Under the pieces are notes generated by a model, which was not told the DNA's origin, did no database searches, and worked only from the letters and a program-made list of their open reading frames with translations. Both the position numbers and the translations under genes were made by a program. Shown piece after piece: positions 46,290-59,399 of a stretch of DNA of 64,000 nt (its first letter is position 1; each line of letters starts with the position of its first letter). The stretch spans positions 72,591,941 through 72,655,940 of the forward strand of contig CALNVZ010000174.1 in assembly GCA_940671915.1 (NCBI GenBank). Direction: 5' to 3'. Source of the DNA: Paracentrotus lividus (taxonomy: Eukaryota; Echinodermata; Echinoidea; Camarodonta; Echinidae).

Positions 46290-47000
46290 GGCGTATCTTT
46301 GGTTAAAGAGGCCCTCTTTTTGGTTCTGAATGCCTCGTCAGAATCCGACTGTCCCTTTCAACAACTCTTCAAAGGCCCTAATGACAATCCAATTGCCGTC
46401 TAGCTAATGTTCCACGGACTATATTAAACTTTTTCCCCTCTCCTCGTTTTACGCTGCAATCTTTAAGTTGTTTTCAACTCTGCCATATCTAATAGAGTTA
46501 CTATGAAATATATTTTCCTTTTTAAAAACATCCTTGCCTAAAATGTTTATTCTCTTTTGACTACTTGCACCAGTTTCGCAGTACCATCGAGTGCAAATAA
46601 AACTGTAACGACTCCGCCGAAGTTCACTTGGAAAGTGGCAAGTTTCTGCCAAGCATAACATGTAAAGAGTTTGCTTCTACGCCCAGTAAGATTGGAATCC
46701 CATTGGGAGTGAATGAGGAAGGATGGAGGGGGTATCTAAAGTCAGTAAATATACAATTCCACGAGACGGAAAAAGGGCAGAAGATGGTAGTAAGTTGCAT
46801 TCTGGGACTCAGTGGAGTAGAGAGCGTCACAAACACTGCTGTTTGTAGTGAGCAGCTAACGTTTCCAGCTCATCTGAAACCACATCGATTAGCCAAAGTG
46901 TGAACGTCATTGAATCGGCCTCGCTGGGCTTCAAATCGATGAGTTTTATTGCCGCTAATGTGTAATCACATTCCCATCTAAATTCCACTTTTCGAAACAA
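46290..47000. promoter_or_regulatory. Candidate conserved non-coding block with homeodomain-type sites
   Basis: Contains CTAATGACAATCCAATTG, AGCTAATGTTCC and GCCGCTAATGTGTAATCAC, a dense set of TAAT-type words in non-repetitive DNA. Both strands are open over 46628-46903 and 47126-46827, so neither frame is persuasive as coding. Confidence 0.25.
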
Positions 47001-48869
47001 GAAAAAAAAAAAGAGTGTTGGATGAGGGAGAGAGTGTATGCGAAGAGGTTCGCCCTCTCTTCGCCAAAAGGAATCTAATTCATGGGCGAAGTAAAGAGTG
47101 CGTGCGTACAAGCAATGGATACGCACGCGTCGTCAGTCTAGCGTAGCGGAACCGTCCCCTGCCATCCATCCATCAAGCCCACCCCGCCACTCAGCCGTAA
47201 CATGCATCCTCCGATCTCGTTCAACTTTCGCTATAGCTCCAGCGAGCATCGGCGGCGGAACAAGCTAGGCTCTCCATCCAACACTATCGTGTATCAATTC
47301 ATGTCGCGACCAAGACGTGATGTTCGCCCGGTCTGCCATTTTCTCTGATTTATGATCGCAAATAACCATTGGCATCGCTTCGACTCAATTATTGATTTTA
47401 CGCGCATTCAACGGGTGTAGAGTGACGCCCCAAGATCCCATTAACTCACGTCTCTTCCTTTTGAATCTTCTTTCCTCGACCCTGATAAGAAACTACTTCA
47501 CTTTCTGCAGTAACAGACACCGAACAAGTCTCGACCAAGCAGTCAATTGTAACGATTTATGTCGGACTGGTGCCGCAATACACCTACTGCACTTTTCTAA
47601 AAAAAAAAAACAACAACTTGCCATTTCTATATCCTATCAAGACTGTATGGTTCTGTCTCTCTCTCTCTTGCTCTGGGTGTGTTAATGTCTAATTGTCGAT
47701 TAAAAATGAATAATAAATGGAGACATCTTAAAGATATACATCGATTTTCTATAAATCTCTTTTATTATTGAAAAGTCTTAGGTGAATACAACAAACACAT
47801 AAAATGAAATTTGTACTTTCATCAACATGCCTGAGTGTTTTATTACTTCTGTAAATTAATATTGGTAAACAATTGTAGATTACTAGCTTATAGATGATAA
47901 TAAACGCTGGTTCGATACAACACAAATAACTATGATTCGACATCAAGAGATCCAAAAATGTTATTCTATAAATAAACTTAATCTCCAATTGGCAGCTAAT
48001 GACATGACTTTCCAACGATCTAACGTTCTGTACTTGTTTAGTTTATTAGGTTATCAAAAAATTAAGTGGAACTAAGCATTTTACCATTTTCAAACTTCAA
48101 ATTGTACCAGATAAAAACCGTAAGGAGACCGAGTTATTTCAGAGGAGGATAGAATGAAAAAAGATATGTCCACTGGAAGCATGAGGTACGACCACTTCAC
48201 CTGATTTATTCCAAATGAAGCTTGTATTTCGAAGCATCCTTCATCAGAATTAATTTCGTGTCCTCATATCATCACAAATCAATAGGTCCAACAATCCACT
48301 ATGACGGATTGTAATAATCTCAGAGTGGCTCCGTTTTGATTACCAGACATTAAACTCGCAGCTTCTGTCTTGTCTTCGGAAGAAGATTCATTTCAGGCCT
48401 CGCTGCGTATCTGTCCATCGTGATTTTAGCCGGAATGTTTCATCGAACATGCCGTGCTTTCTTTATGACATAGTTGTCTGAAGTAAGCAACCCACACCGA
48501 AACTTCACCAAAATCACGTGTCGATAACTCGATCCTAGCCATTAATTTCAGTCTCGGGGATAAAGCAGGTAGAAAATGATACGCGTTCGTTCGTGGGCTC
48601 ATAATTCAAACCGCGGAACGACGATCTATCGGCATCGCTTGTCTCATATAGAAGACAAGCTCTAATGTCAGCTTCTTTTTCTTTTTTTCCTTCGGTGAGA
48701 AATTTATTGGCGGGAATTTGCAATCATGCGGCTAGTGACAGAGGATGAGCAGACGGTAAGAACCAAAGAACAGAAGACTATGCTTTTCAAACATTAGCAT
48801 CCTCCATCAAGAAGTGAAAAACATTTGAAAGCTAAAAAAGGAGGTGGGCAATTAAATACCATATTGTTA
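47001..48869. other. Mostly unique DNA, no gene recognised
   Basis: The blocks 47200-47560 and 48300-48720 are of mixed composition and could be regulatory; 47580-48200 is AT-rich. No supported exon. Confidence 0.25.
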
Positions 48870-49455
48870 CACTGTTAGAAAGAATTAAACAAGTTGTTTA
48901 AAATCTTTAACAACTGCGTGTTAACCGGTGAATCGCACAGCGTTGTTTAAAAATTAAACAACCCGTAGTTGTTTCAAACTTTAACACTCTTGTTGTTTAA
49001 AAGTTTATATAAACAACCTGTAGTTTAATGGTTGGTTAAAATATCAACAGTATTGTTTAACGCTTATCTCCAAAAAATAAAAATGCTCCAACTTTTGGTT
49101 AACGCGGCCGGGTATCGAACTCACGACCTTTCGATTAAAAGGCAGACGCTCTATCCACTGAGCCAACACATCTGTACATACATCTATTTAATGTGTGAGG
49201 CATAAGTCCTTCGCCATGATTGAAATGTTGCGCCGATTTACCTTGCATCGAGTGATGCCATTAGCTCATGACTATCACGTGACATTTGCCTCGGCCTGTT
49301 TAACACAGTATGATATGTCTCCAAACAGGTCTTGTTTAAGGCTATAAAACCTCGCTTTTCCGGTTATAAGCAACAATGTTTAAATATTAAACAGGAATGT
49401 TTAACTTTTAAACCAACGTTTAACAGCAAAATTTTTAAACCGCGTTCTAACAGTG
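48870..49455. mobile_element. TA-flanked GTTTAA-rich MITE with a tRNA-like module
   Basis: It starts CACTGTTAGAA and ends TTCTAACAGTG, flanked by TA on both sides, 586 bp. Both halves consist largely of TTGTTTAAA/TTTAAACAA words, so long stretches can self-pair. A minus-strand tRNA-like segment lies in the middle. The CACTG ends and TA duplication resemble the MITE at 3547-4043, but the bodies are unrelated. Confidence 0.8.
49104..49173 (-). pseudogene. tRNA-Lys(UUU)-like segment inside a MITE
   Basis: On the minus strand: TGGCTCAGTGGATAGAGCG (A box and D arm), an anticodon-loop-like CTTTTAA, AGGTCGTGAG, and a B box GAGTTCGATACCCGG. The D stem pairs (GCTC/GAGC), but the anticodon, T and acceptor stems are broken, so it is a tRNA relic. 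Confidence 0.6.
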
Positions 49456-50928
49456 TATGTAGTACTAAGCAGTTTCAGCACTCTTTGAAATCTATGGAAG
49501 ATGTTAAAATGTTAAGTGTTAACTTGCTATAGGCTAGGCGTATAATGACTATTCTATATTTAAGATATGATAATTCTTTTAGGAGTTTCGGTCGTAAATT
49601 AAGTATGTAAAATTCGCCTATACACGGTAATTGTTTTCCTCTTCACATCTTGTCTTGTCTTGTCTTTAATAATGGATATTGTTAGATGGGATACTACGAA
49701 TAAAACATTAAAAAAAAACAGTGTTGTTAGATTCGAGAAGTCAAAAGAATTCCTAGACCTTCTTATAAACTATATGCTATGATATGCAGACGTTGGCAAA
49801 TCCCTGGAAAGCATATAGGCCTTATGGGATCAGGAATGTCCAGTTACGAAAACGTGAAGAAAGTTCAAACCTAGTGTAATCTTTATAATATAAAATATGA
49901 CTTTTTCTTGTAAATAAATTTTTTATTTTACTATGTATAAATTTGTATATTTTGTTCATGGAAATGTATATTTGATAGGGGAAAAAAGAAAGAAAAACAA
50001 ATTGACTTAATTAAATTCACTAATACAGCTCATCTAGAATAAAATTCATGTACCTAGAGACCGTCAAAATTAATTTCATGTCCTTAGAGTTCATCAAAAT
50101 AAATTCTTATGTTCATTTTTACATTGGAAAGTGAGGGGAATCTCAGATCATAAACTCCATATCAAATACAAATTTATAAATTGCAATTTTCGTGTCAGAT
50201 ATTGAGAGAGAAATAGGGAGAAGAGAGGAGAAAAGAGAGGAGAGGAAGAAAGGTTCAGAGAGATATCAGAGTTTGTGAGTCAAGGTCAGATGAGATGACC
50301 CGGTGCAGTTCGCAGGCGATCTAAGCTCCAAGCAAGCAGATGATTATCAAAAGCCCAGCATCAGTAAGAGGTCGCCATAGTGATCTATCTCTCTCTCCCA
50401 TTCATCTTATTCAGTTTGGAGAGGAAGAGCTTCTCATTAGGAGTCTGGAGAAAGCGAAGAAATCTTTCCTCGGAATGAGGTTTTGTAGAGTGTCCAGGAT
50501 ATGGGGTACGAAAGGGGTGGGGTTAACTAAACAGAAAAGTCAGAACGCTAGAAAAATCCACCTAATAATCAAAGCATGTTTTGTAAATAATCATTAGGGA
50601 ATCAATGAACGAAAAATGCTCGTGATTTATATTTGCTTTAATTACATCTTAATTTGATACTGATAATAATAATATCAAATCGCATGTCCACCACGGCTCC
50701 TAAATCCTCTGCATCGAACCCATGAAATACGTGCATCCTTCTCTCACGCCCTCCCACGCCCCGTTACCCTCATCTGGTGATAGATAAATAGGCCGATGTC
50801 TTTCCCGCCTTCTTGTTTTGGGAATCCATCCGGTCGTCTGCCTCGAGTCCCCTCCGCTTTGACAATCACTCGCTGGATGAATCGACGAGAATTGAGACCA
50901 ATGAATTCCTAAGAATGCACCCCGAGTA
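49456..50928. other. No gene recognised
   Basis: AT-rich to 50200, then an AGAGAGGAGA-type tract (50205-50260) and mixed-composition DNA (50660-50900) without exon signals. Confidence 0.3.
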
Positions 50929-51066
50929 GTGTTTCACCAAGTCATTCGTAAGTTCAGAACAACCTTACGAACGACTGGTCATAAATTCTTGTGCTAAATG
51001 AACGCAAGAACGTGTTCCAGTCGTTCGTAAAGTCATTCGTAACTTTAAGAACCACTTGGTGAAACA
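50929..51066. mobile_element. 138-bp MITE with GTGTTTCACCAAGT ends
   Basis: GTGTTTCACCAAGT at the left mirrors ACTTGGTGAAACAC at the right; inside, TCATTCGTAAGTT and TTACGAACGACTGG words pair with CCAGTCGTTCGTAA and AACTTACGAATGA-type words. A compact hairpin element. Confidence 0.75.
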
Positions 51067-52329
51067 CCCCCTGGCTAAAGAGACCTCATCGTCGATGCAT
51101 GAATAAATAAAAGAAAACAAGACCAGCTAACCCATGGAACTAAACTCTAACAACAACCTATGTACACCGAATGTTGTTCTTGATGTACACCACTTAACCA
51201 TTCAACTCAGTATAAAGGTTCAGTTGAAGAGTAGTCTTGAATATTTCATTGCCATCGCGGGTCATATAATATACACCTATCTCGTATACATTAAAGACTA
51301 CGCTAGTTTAAGCTAACCTGCAAATATATATATTTTTCTAATGTGTATGAATTGTTCATCAAATACTATGTTTAATTTTTTATTAATTTATAAGTTTTTA
51401 TAAGTTGAGTAATACAAATAACTAAGAAAAAAATCTAGCATCTCGATGATACCACAACGTTATGATAACTTTTTTTTGTTAATCTTCGCCTTGTACTTAA
51501 ACGTGACTCTAAATGTTAACCGTGTCATTGCTATTTAGTTGTAAGACATGTTTCAAAACTGTGGAGAGGCAATATATCATCGTAACCCCGATAGACTGAC
51601 CACACGACAAACGACCATAATCTCCGATGTGTTCCGGGCAGCCTTTGGGACGTGCTCGCGTCGAGCAGTTGTCACTAATGACCAGTCATTCATGGTCAAG
51701 TCGGTGTAATGGACAAGAATGTCATCAAACCGTCGAGAATAGAGAAACACCTCATAAATCCTCCTGGAATTTCAAGCAAATTATGATCCTAATTGAGCGA
51801 GGAAAGATGTTGTCTCAATATAGTTCAGTCTAGCCATGTAATGTGTCGACGCGATCCTTTCCCGTCTCGTTATAATTAGGAGCCTTTAAAGACATTGCTT
51901 GGAAAAGTATGTCACATTATTTTATAGCAATGTTCTTGAAATGATATTATATAGGTATCTATAGTTTTAAAAAAGTAAGACTAAATATTGTAGATATACT
52001 GGATACCAACATTTTTGGAAATAAGGCCAAGATCCCTTAGCAGTGATGTTATTCAAATTATATAATGTGGTCTCATACACTTCTTTGAGGCTATGAAATA
52101 CAACAACAAAAAATTCTTAGCTTATGAAAACATCAGCAACTAAATCTAGCTAAATCGCACTCGGACACAAGAAAATTGCTCCACAAATCTTTGTTATAAA
52201 AAGTTATATTTTCATATTGAAAAACAATCTAAACGTAAGCAAAATATCAGATAATTAGAAAAAGAAAACACATTATAGAGTTGAATTAATAAGCACTGAT
52301 CCTTTAATTTACATAAGACTAATTGTGAG
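51067..52329. other. No gene recognised
   Basis: Mixed block at 51590-51900, otherwise AT-rich. Confidence 0.3.
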
Positions 52330-52580
52330 CTCTAATCTAAACATTTCCAATACGCAGTCCGCCTCCCGACTGAAGTTTGGTGTAGCAGACGCCATCAGCG
52401 TGAGATCACTTCCGCTGTGCATTATGGGAGGGAAAGAAACCACGTGAGGTGGCTAGCCCACCGTTGTAATGTCACGGCTAACTAATGCCATCGACCACCT
52501 ATAGCCGCAGGCACTGTTGCCCGAAACCAGTCGCTCTTAACGACCCTTGAAATTAAACTTGACAGTTGGGCTAAGTTGCC
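52330..52580. promoter_or_regulatory. Candidate conserved non-coding block
   Basis: GC-richer unique sequence with GCATTATGGGAGG, CACGTGAGGTGG, TGTAATGTCACGG and CTAACTAATGCC, a dense mix of transcription-factor-like words. No open frame of note. Regulatory role is inference. Confidence 0.25.
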
Positions 52581-52969
52581 TATTGAGATTACGGAATCAA
52601 AAAGAAGTGAGAGAACATAAATCAGCAATACTGATGTCATGACCTCCAAAGTTTCTTAGGATAGTCTTTGCTTGCAGATTGGAAGTGAAGTTAAGTTTCA
52701 CTTTTGAATATTCATAAGAAGAATATTCATCATATCTGTAGATAATTATTTTGAGAGAAATACTGTCAGCATGCAATTCATTATATAAATGAATATTATT
52801 CATATGGTTATATATTCCTTAGTGAAAGTAACCAAGTAGTTCCAAACAACTTAAGTTTCTGACTAATCTCTTTCTACAAGTTCAAAGGTTTAATAATTTC
52901 TTTTACATTTATAAAATTTACATAGATTTCCAATATGGAATATAATTATGAGCGTTTTAGAAGTAGGCT

Positions 52970-52970
52970 C

Positions 52971-53031
<61 letters not shown>

Positions 53032-53125
53032 GTTGTTGTTGTTATTATCATCCTTATTTTAATTATTATCGACTTATTATTATTGATATTTACTACTATT
53101 GTTGTTATTATTACTATTACTATTA
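52970..53125. repeat. (ATT)n microsatellite
   Basis: Uninterrupted ATT triplets from 52972 to 53030, then GTT and mixed ATT/ACT triplets. It creates false poly-Tyr and poly-Ile frames. Confidence 0.95.
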
Positions 53126-53384
53126 TGGAATGTTATTTTCACCAAAAGGCATTCACATTTTAATAATCCTCAAATCAAATTACTATTTTTGGATCATAGG
53201 ATTATTGTCTCTACAAAAACGAAAATAGTACGAATATTTTAATATATATTATATTATCCCCAAAGTATACACATGAATTTCCCATTACAAGTACTAAATG
53301 ACAATTTTTCTTTTGAAAATGAATGAAGTGAATCTATTGAGCACCGCCTTCCCCATGATCAAAGTCTCAAAGAAAGTCTGAAGA

Positions 53385-53388
<4 letters not shown>

Positions 53389-53416
<28 letters not shown>
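53389..53416. repeat. Poly-A tract
   Basis: About 27 consecutive A. Confidence 0.9.
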
Positions 53417-53418
<2 letters not shown>

Positions 53419-56400
53419 GTCTGTAACTAAACATCTTGGTTAGATGTCATCCCTGTTACAGCTAGCCGTGACTTAAGTCAACAGTTGAGTGGATTACTGG
53501 CATAACCGAGATGTTTACACTTGTTTTCTTGTTACTTGCTCTGGGAGGTAGCTTGGGTTAGAGGCGACATCATGTCAATAACCCGAAGACCCGAATATTT
53601 CCCGAGGGAGCCCGAACTTTTATTTTCCACTCTACCAAAAAGCTCCGCCTCGTAATTATAGGAATGTATGTCACAAAGTGATATTCTAATCATCTAACGA
53701 TTTAAGAAAGCATTGAGGTCAATGGATTATATGAACTCAATACAACCGTAATTGTTATTTAAAAAAAGTTAATGTCATCTCTAAGACACGTTGCTCTAGT
53801 TCTGTCTAATCCTTCGTGCAAGCTCTTTGACACGGTAAAACAATGCATCGAAAAAAAAATTAGAATTTTAAACGAATAAGTTATATCCGAGTTTTGGTGG
53901 CGCTGGTCAGGGGAGGGGATGCCACAAGCCGCCAGGAGCCAACCACCGGTAACTGGAAGATTAACTACCGCGCTAGTCAGGCTGGGGTGAACAACCGACC
54001 CACCGATAGGGACTCGCTATTTAGGGCTATAGTGAGCAGAGACATTGCTCTTGTTATTCTTACATCGAGCAGTAATTCATCGCAGAACACCGAGCTACTT
54101 CGAATGCATGAACTGAGAAAAGAGAAAAGGAAAGAAACACTTTTTTCCTCTCCTGGAATGGCTCTTTTGGGAGTTGTTGCCACTGAGTTGTTAAACTGTA
54201 GGTCGTTTCCCTTACTACCTCTACGGACATTTGATACCAACATAAAACAAGTAATAAAGATGAATATGAAAAAAGAACATTGCAATAACGGACAACTATG
54301 AAAAGCAATTAAAATTTCCTGATCTTCTACTAAATTATACAGGGGTAGATATATTGCTCATTTTAGAAGGCTCTATCATTTAATGCCTCGACAGAAAATG
54401 TGTAAATATTTCTAGTTTGCCCGGATTTGATGTTCTAAATAGCAATTAAGTTTTCCTATCAACCTTTCCGCTACTATATAAACGCCAAGAATATGAACAA
54501 AAATAGATGGGGTGGAAATGATTTTACACTAAATAATCAATATCATGGTCTTCTAACAAAAGCTCATTACAAATCTCAAAACGAAAATTATTATGTATTT
54601 ATCAAATACTATTTAGTTTTTTAAAGTTTGATTTTAAGTTTTTTCTCAAAGTTCACCATGAAAACTTGCCATAGGCATAGGTCGAGAAAGTTAACGTCAA
54701 AAGGCTTAATAAAAATTCAGATTTTAAGCGATATATATTTGTACCAAAAGAAAAATTTAAAATTAATAAAGAAATGTTGATTGAAAATGAAAAGATATAT
54801 TTGAATGTCTACTACTTTGTACGTCACTTAGACATTGCAAGCGATATGATAAAGAATTTCCCTTTCTTTCACTTAAAAGTTTAGTGTATATGCTTCTAAC
54901 TTCTAATACAATTCAAAAGTTACATTCATATGAAAAAAATAGGACGGTATGTACCCCATTTTCCAAATTCTACGACATGTAAAAGTAACCTGGCTGAATC
55001 TGCCATTCTATGCCTCTGAATTACTATGAATCAGTCGGCTGAGTATTCTAACATTTCTGATGTCATGGTGATCACATGAATCGTACCCACTCGACTAGAG
55101 TGTCTGAAACATGCCAAGAAATCTATCCTCATACCTAATGGTAGAGCATGTATCATGAATACCGATGCATGTTTCTCCCATGTAAGGTGTTTTCAACCAT
55201 GGGCAACGTGTCGGCTTCCGTGAGTGTGTGCGCGCGTATATCCGTGGGTGAGTGTGTGAGTGTGCGTGTGCGTATGTTTGAATCGGTGCGCTGTAGCGTT
55301 AACGAGCGAGAGGTGGTGATCTGGGCAAGGCGCGGGCTGTCGGGTCCGGGTAATGACATTGTCACGGATCGCCCAGGTGCAACCAAGCAGCTGCTACTGT
55401 TTACAGACAAAGCAACATCCGTAATAATGACCGATGAAGACAGACACGCCAGCTCGATTTCTTTTTTTACTTCTTACTACCAAGGCATTAAGTGTGCAAA
55501 CAATCGAAACATAGCTGACTTGTAAGATAGACGGCCAACCCCTAGACCAGGTATCCACCAGGAATCCACCCCAGCGGTCAAAAACCTCTTGGTTATTGCC
55601 CGGTCATTTACTGACTTTGACCCCTACACCCAACTGTCTGTCACTTCGACAAGAGAAAGCAGGTCAAAGGCATACACCCACCCTCACAGAATTCATTCTA
55701 CCTCTGCTCATCTCTCATCAACTCAGAAGGCCTGAGCTTTCGCGAGAATATAAAACTCTATTATAGAATATCCTAACCCTGCGCGGTCTTAAAAAGCCAA
55801 TCAATAACTAAAAGCAGAACGACTAAAGATTCGCACCTCGCCGCTGGCAATGTAGATTCCTCCAGTATGGTACTTTTACTTTCGTCTCTTCATAACTTGG
55901 GGATTAACATTTTGTGAAGAAGGTGCAAGATGGGAATGTTCGTCGACTGGTGAAATCAGTTGAGTCAGTCATGTCAAAAATCTTACTTTGTTCGGGAGTA
56001 ACCTTTTAGACTGGTGTCATCTCTTATTATAATCTTAACAAACACATTTGCTTTGTAATATGTTATCTTGCATCGCAATATTAATATTGTTTTTTCTTCA
56101 AATAATTGTGACCTTGTCTGCTTGTCTGGGTTAAAAGAGCAATCCGAGTTTTTCAGAAGGCTCGGAAACTATACATTGCCCGAAGACACCTTTGCCTTTT
56201 TAGATTGTAAAGGAATTAAATATCATTAATCTTGTATGTCTACGTCTACCAAAGATCTCAACACCATTATTATTTTTACATTTAAAGTTCGTTTGTTTTG
56301 TTTTGTTTTGCTCTATGTAGGCATACTTAAACTTGTTTAATTTTCTAATATTATGAACTGTAGGGTAAAACAAATAAGTGTCTATTTTTCTGGGTTCTTT

Positions 56401-57339
56401 GAATAAATTACCAACTTATTTAAATTAGTTCTGAACTGAATCAATATTTTGTTTTACATGTATTTTTCATATAGAAAAGATTTCTGAATGAAGAACACTA
56501 GAAGTATCCGTATACCCATATACACAGTCACCGCAAGGATTGTGAATAGCCACCCACTCCCTCCTTACCCCCATATGTTTTTGCCTAACCACATTCGTCA
56601 CCCATGGACATACGCACATACAGTTTCGTATCCTCTTAGTTTATTCGATATTTCCCGATAATATTCATATTTAGGAAAGAGATCGGCTAATTGGCTTTGA
56701 TTTATTGGCTCTGGATCATCAACTTAAATGATGAAAAGGAAGATCACTGTGCCAGGCTTCCCGTACCAACCCAGCAAACATAGATGTTAAGTATCATAGT
56801 ATCAGAACATCAGAGATAAATCATAAGAACGATTCATTAGGTGCCCTTTTTTTGCTTCTTGAGGTAAACGTCTTCATTAAAATAGCGAATGGGGTTAATT
56901 ATGTTGTTGTAAGGTATCAATGCCAGATACCAGTTAGTAATATATACCTTTTATATGATAAATGAGTCTACTTCTGAAGATCTATCAGATGTACATGTAT
57001 CAAACGAGTCTGACAAAACCTTCCTTGGAAGGTACCACGTTGGTCAAATGTCTCGTTTGTCTGGTTTGTTGGAAAAACATCACAAGAAGAAACTACAATT
57101 GAATTATTTTTTCTCACTTTCTATTGCTGATTCTCTTGAATCTATAGCTACCTTTAAATATTCCATTTCAAGCACTGATTTTTACGACGGGCACCTGGAA
57201 AAGCAAATTATGTTTGATTGATTTTGTTGTTGATTAAAAACAATTGAAAAACAGTTTCTCTTCAAGATTTCGATGATTAATTTGTGTTAGGGAGCCATCA
57301 AAGGAGCATAATAAGTAGTTAATGCTCTTTTTGGCTTCT
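53417..57339. other. No gene firmly recognised
   Basis: Open frames at 53894-54301 and 55148-55525 (plus) and 56955-57221 (plus) lack splice signals or recognisable motifs. A (GT)n-like stretch lies at 55220-55275. Mixed-composition blocks at 55020-55150 and 55560-55740 may be regulatory. Confidence 0.25.
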
Positions 57340-57530
57340 TTTTCTTTAGTTGTCATGGTGACCAAGGTTGAGTGACCGCAGTAATCACGTGATGCAGTGT
57401 CTCCAAGTTCATGGCAAGACTTCATCATTAGTTTAATAGAGCAAGTCGTGGGCTGGCTGAGATTTATAGGCCATCTTATCCCGATTGGTTTATGGTCGAA
57501 CACTGGATCTCGGTGATTTGATACGGGCAT
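57340..57530. promoter_or_regulatory. Candidate conserved non-coding block
   Basis: Unique sequence with TCACGTGATGC, CATCATTAGTTTAATAGAGC and GAGATTTATAGGCC. The minus-strand frame across it is open but unsupported. Confidence 0.2.
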
Positions 57531-59345
57531 GGAAAGCCTAGAATAATTAGGATATGGAATGTAATAATGTCACATCAGAAGCAATATGCTTGAGCAGTCT
57601 TTAAATCAAAATCTGGTGAGACAGATCATCGGCTGAGCGACCCACTTTTCTGGACTTCAAAATAGAATAGATGGTCTTTCCTTTTATTGAGAAAGAGCTG
57701 GGCAATAGAGAAGCAGTTAAAAATTCAAATTTAAACTTGTAATTTTATTGTGCAGGTAGGATGAGCTGTAATATTGTATTTGAATTAAAACTGTCACGAA
57801 AACAAAGTCAAAACATAGGAACTGATGAGACACATAAATGTCTAATAAGTATGCATGGAGCGTAAAAGAAAACAAAATTATGAAATCATCTTCCGTATAA
57901 ATGACATTTTTTCAGATCATTATCCTTTATGTTTATTTAACTTTGATTATTATCCTTTGTGATTGCTTTATATCCATTATAAACCTTACATTTATTTTTC
58001 CCGGAGACTAGAGGTTAAAACAATTATTGACTGTTTCCCTTCTTTATTCCCTTCTTCTCATCATTGTTTTAAGTGTACAGCTAAGAAGGTGAGGTCTAGT
58101 GGCCGTTCAAAGCAGCCAGCTAATTTTAGATGGGACTGAATTTAGAATTTAGTTGTTTTCCGCACCCAATCCCCCGATATAATCCCCGGATCTCTCCTTG
58201 AGTACGATCTCGCACCAACTCGGGATGACATCATCATAGGGAGAGTGGGAGAGGGGGATTGGAAGTCACCAGGACGCATACGTCTGCCCCTTAGTGAGTA
58301 TACTCAGATGCAATGCTGGCACCAAGTCACACTGTAAAATAGAATCAAGAGCGACCTATGGTTGACATCATTATTGCCTATTTGAGAAAGTGTTTTTGTC
58401 TCATTCTCCTCGATGTGACAAGGGTTTCAAAAATTGTCATAATATATTTTGACACATTTTCGTTCAATTTTCGTCGTATTCCAAATCTCTATAAAATGTT
58501 GCGCATGACGATGGTTTAATGTGAGCATGATATATACTCTGGGGGCAGCAGGTCTACCACGTTTCCATGGCACTGTTAAAGACTGAAGTTAAAGAAAACC
58601 CTAAAACTAAAGGAAATCTGTCACACGCGATTTCATGATAATAACATTTTTTAAAGGTGGTGAAGGCGCTGATAGAAAAAGGGGTAACTGTTTCCAATTA
58701 TTTTGAAGACGAGGTTATACAGGAAACGAGAATGAAATGTGTGTTGAAAATGTTATGCCATACAAATCGTATCAACCACATTTGATATTGCCGAAAATGA
58801 CAAAGTAAAATTATACAACTAATTGTGATCATGGAAAACTAAGGTATCTAAACCCCTATCTTAGATATAAGTCCGAAAGAAAAAAGCAACTTATATGACT
58901 TAATCAATTAATAAAATAATAATAGCAGGCACCATTTCTACCGTATGCTAATATTCATAGCCCCTTAAACATGTTAAACATTACATGTTGTGTCCAAGTA
59001 TCTGCGCAAATACGTACCAAGCAGTTATGACAACAAATATATTTTACCAAATGGTGACCTTTCCCAATAGCAATTCCGTAAAAGAATTATAGTTTGATTT
59101 AATGACCAAATATTGTGAAAATATAATTAAAGTTCTTTTAATAAAAATTCTCCTAATACATTCACTACATGTATAGTATAATGCAAACTAATTCATGAAA
59201 TAAAATTTTGCTATTTTCTTCTTCTTTTTTTCAAAATAAAGGCCTAATCATTTCGCCAGCTGAACAAATTATGTTATGTTCAAAATTTGAAATCATATAT
59301 AAACATTTTAAGTTTGACGTAGAGGATTTGTTTGTTTGTTTGTTT
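57531..59345. other. No gene recognised
   Basis: AT-rich, with a mixed block at 58090-58330. Confidence 0.3.

Positions 59346-59346
<1 letters not shown>

Positions 59347-59398
<52 letters not shown>
59347..59398. repeat. Poly-T tract
   Basis: About 50 consecutive T following (GTTT)n. Confidence 0.95.

Positions 59399-59399
<1 letters not shown>

Noticed and set aside
46628-46903. Plus-strand frame ESGKFLPSITCKEF... as an exon
   Set aside because: Non-ATG start, no pyrimidine tract plus AG directly before it, and the antisense strand is open over the same interval; left as a non-coding candidate.
53894-54301. 135-codon plus-strand frame with Arg/Asp-rich start
   Set aside because: No ATG in good context at its start, no splice borders, antisense equally open and no recognisable motif.
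55148-55525. 125-codon plus-strand frame with Val/Ser/Arg repeats
   Set aside because: Its centre is a (GT)n-like stretch; the antisense frame is equally open and neither has splice support.
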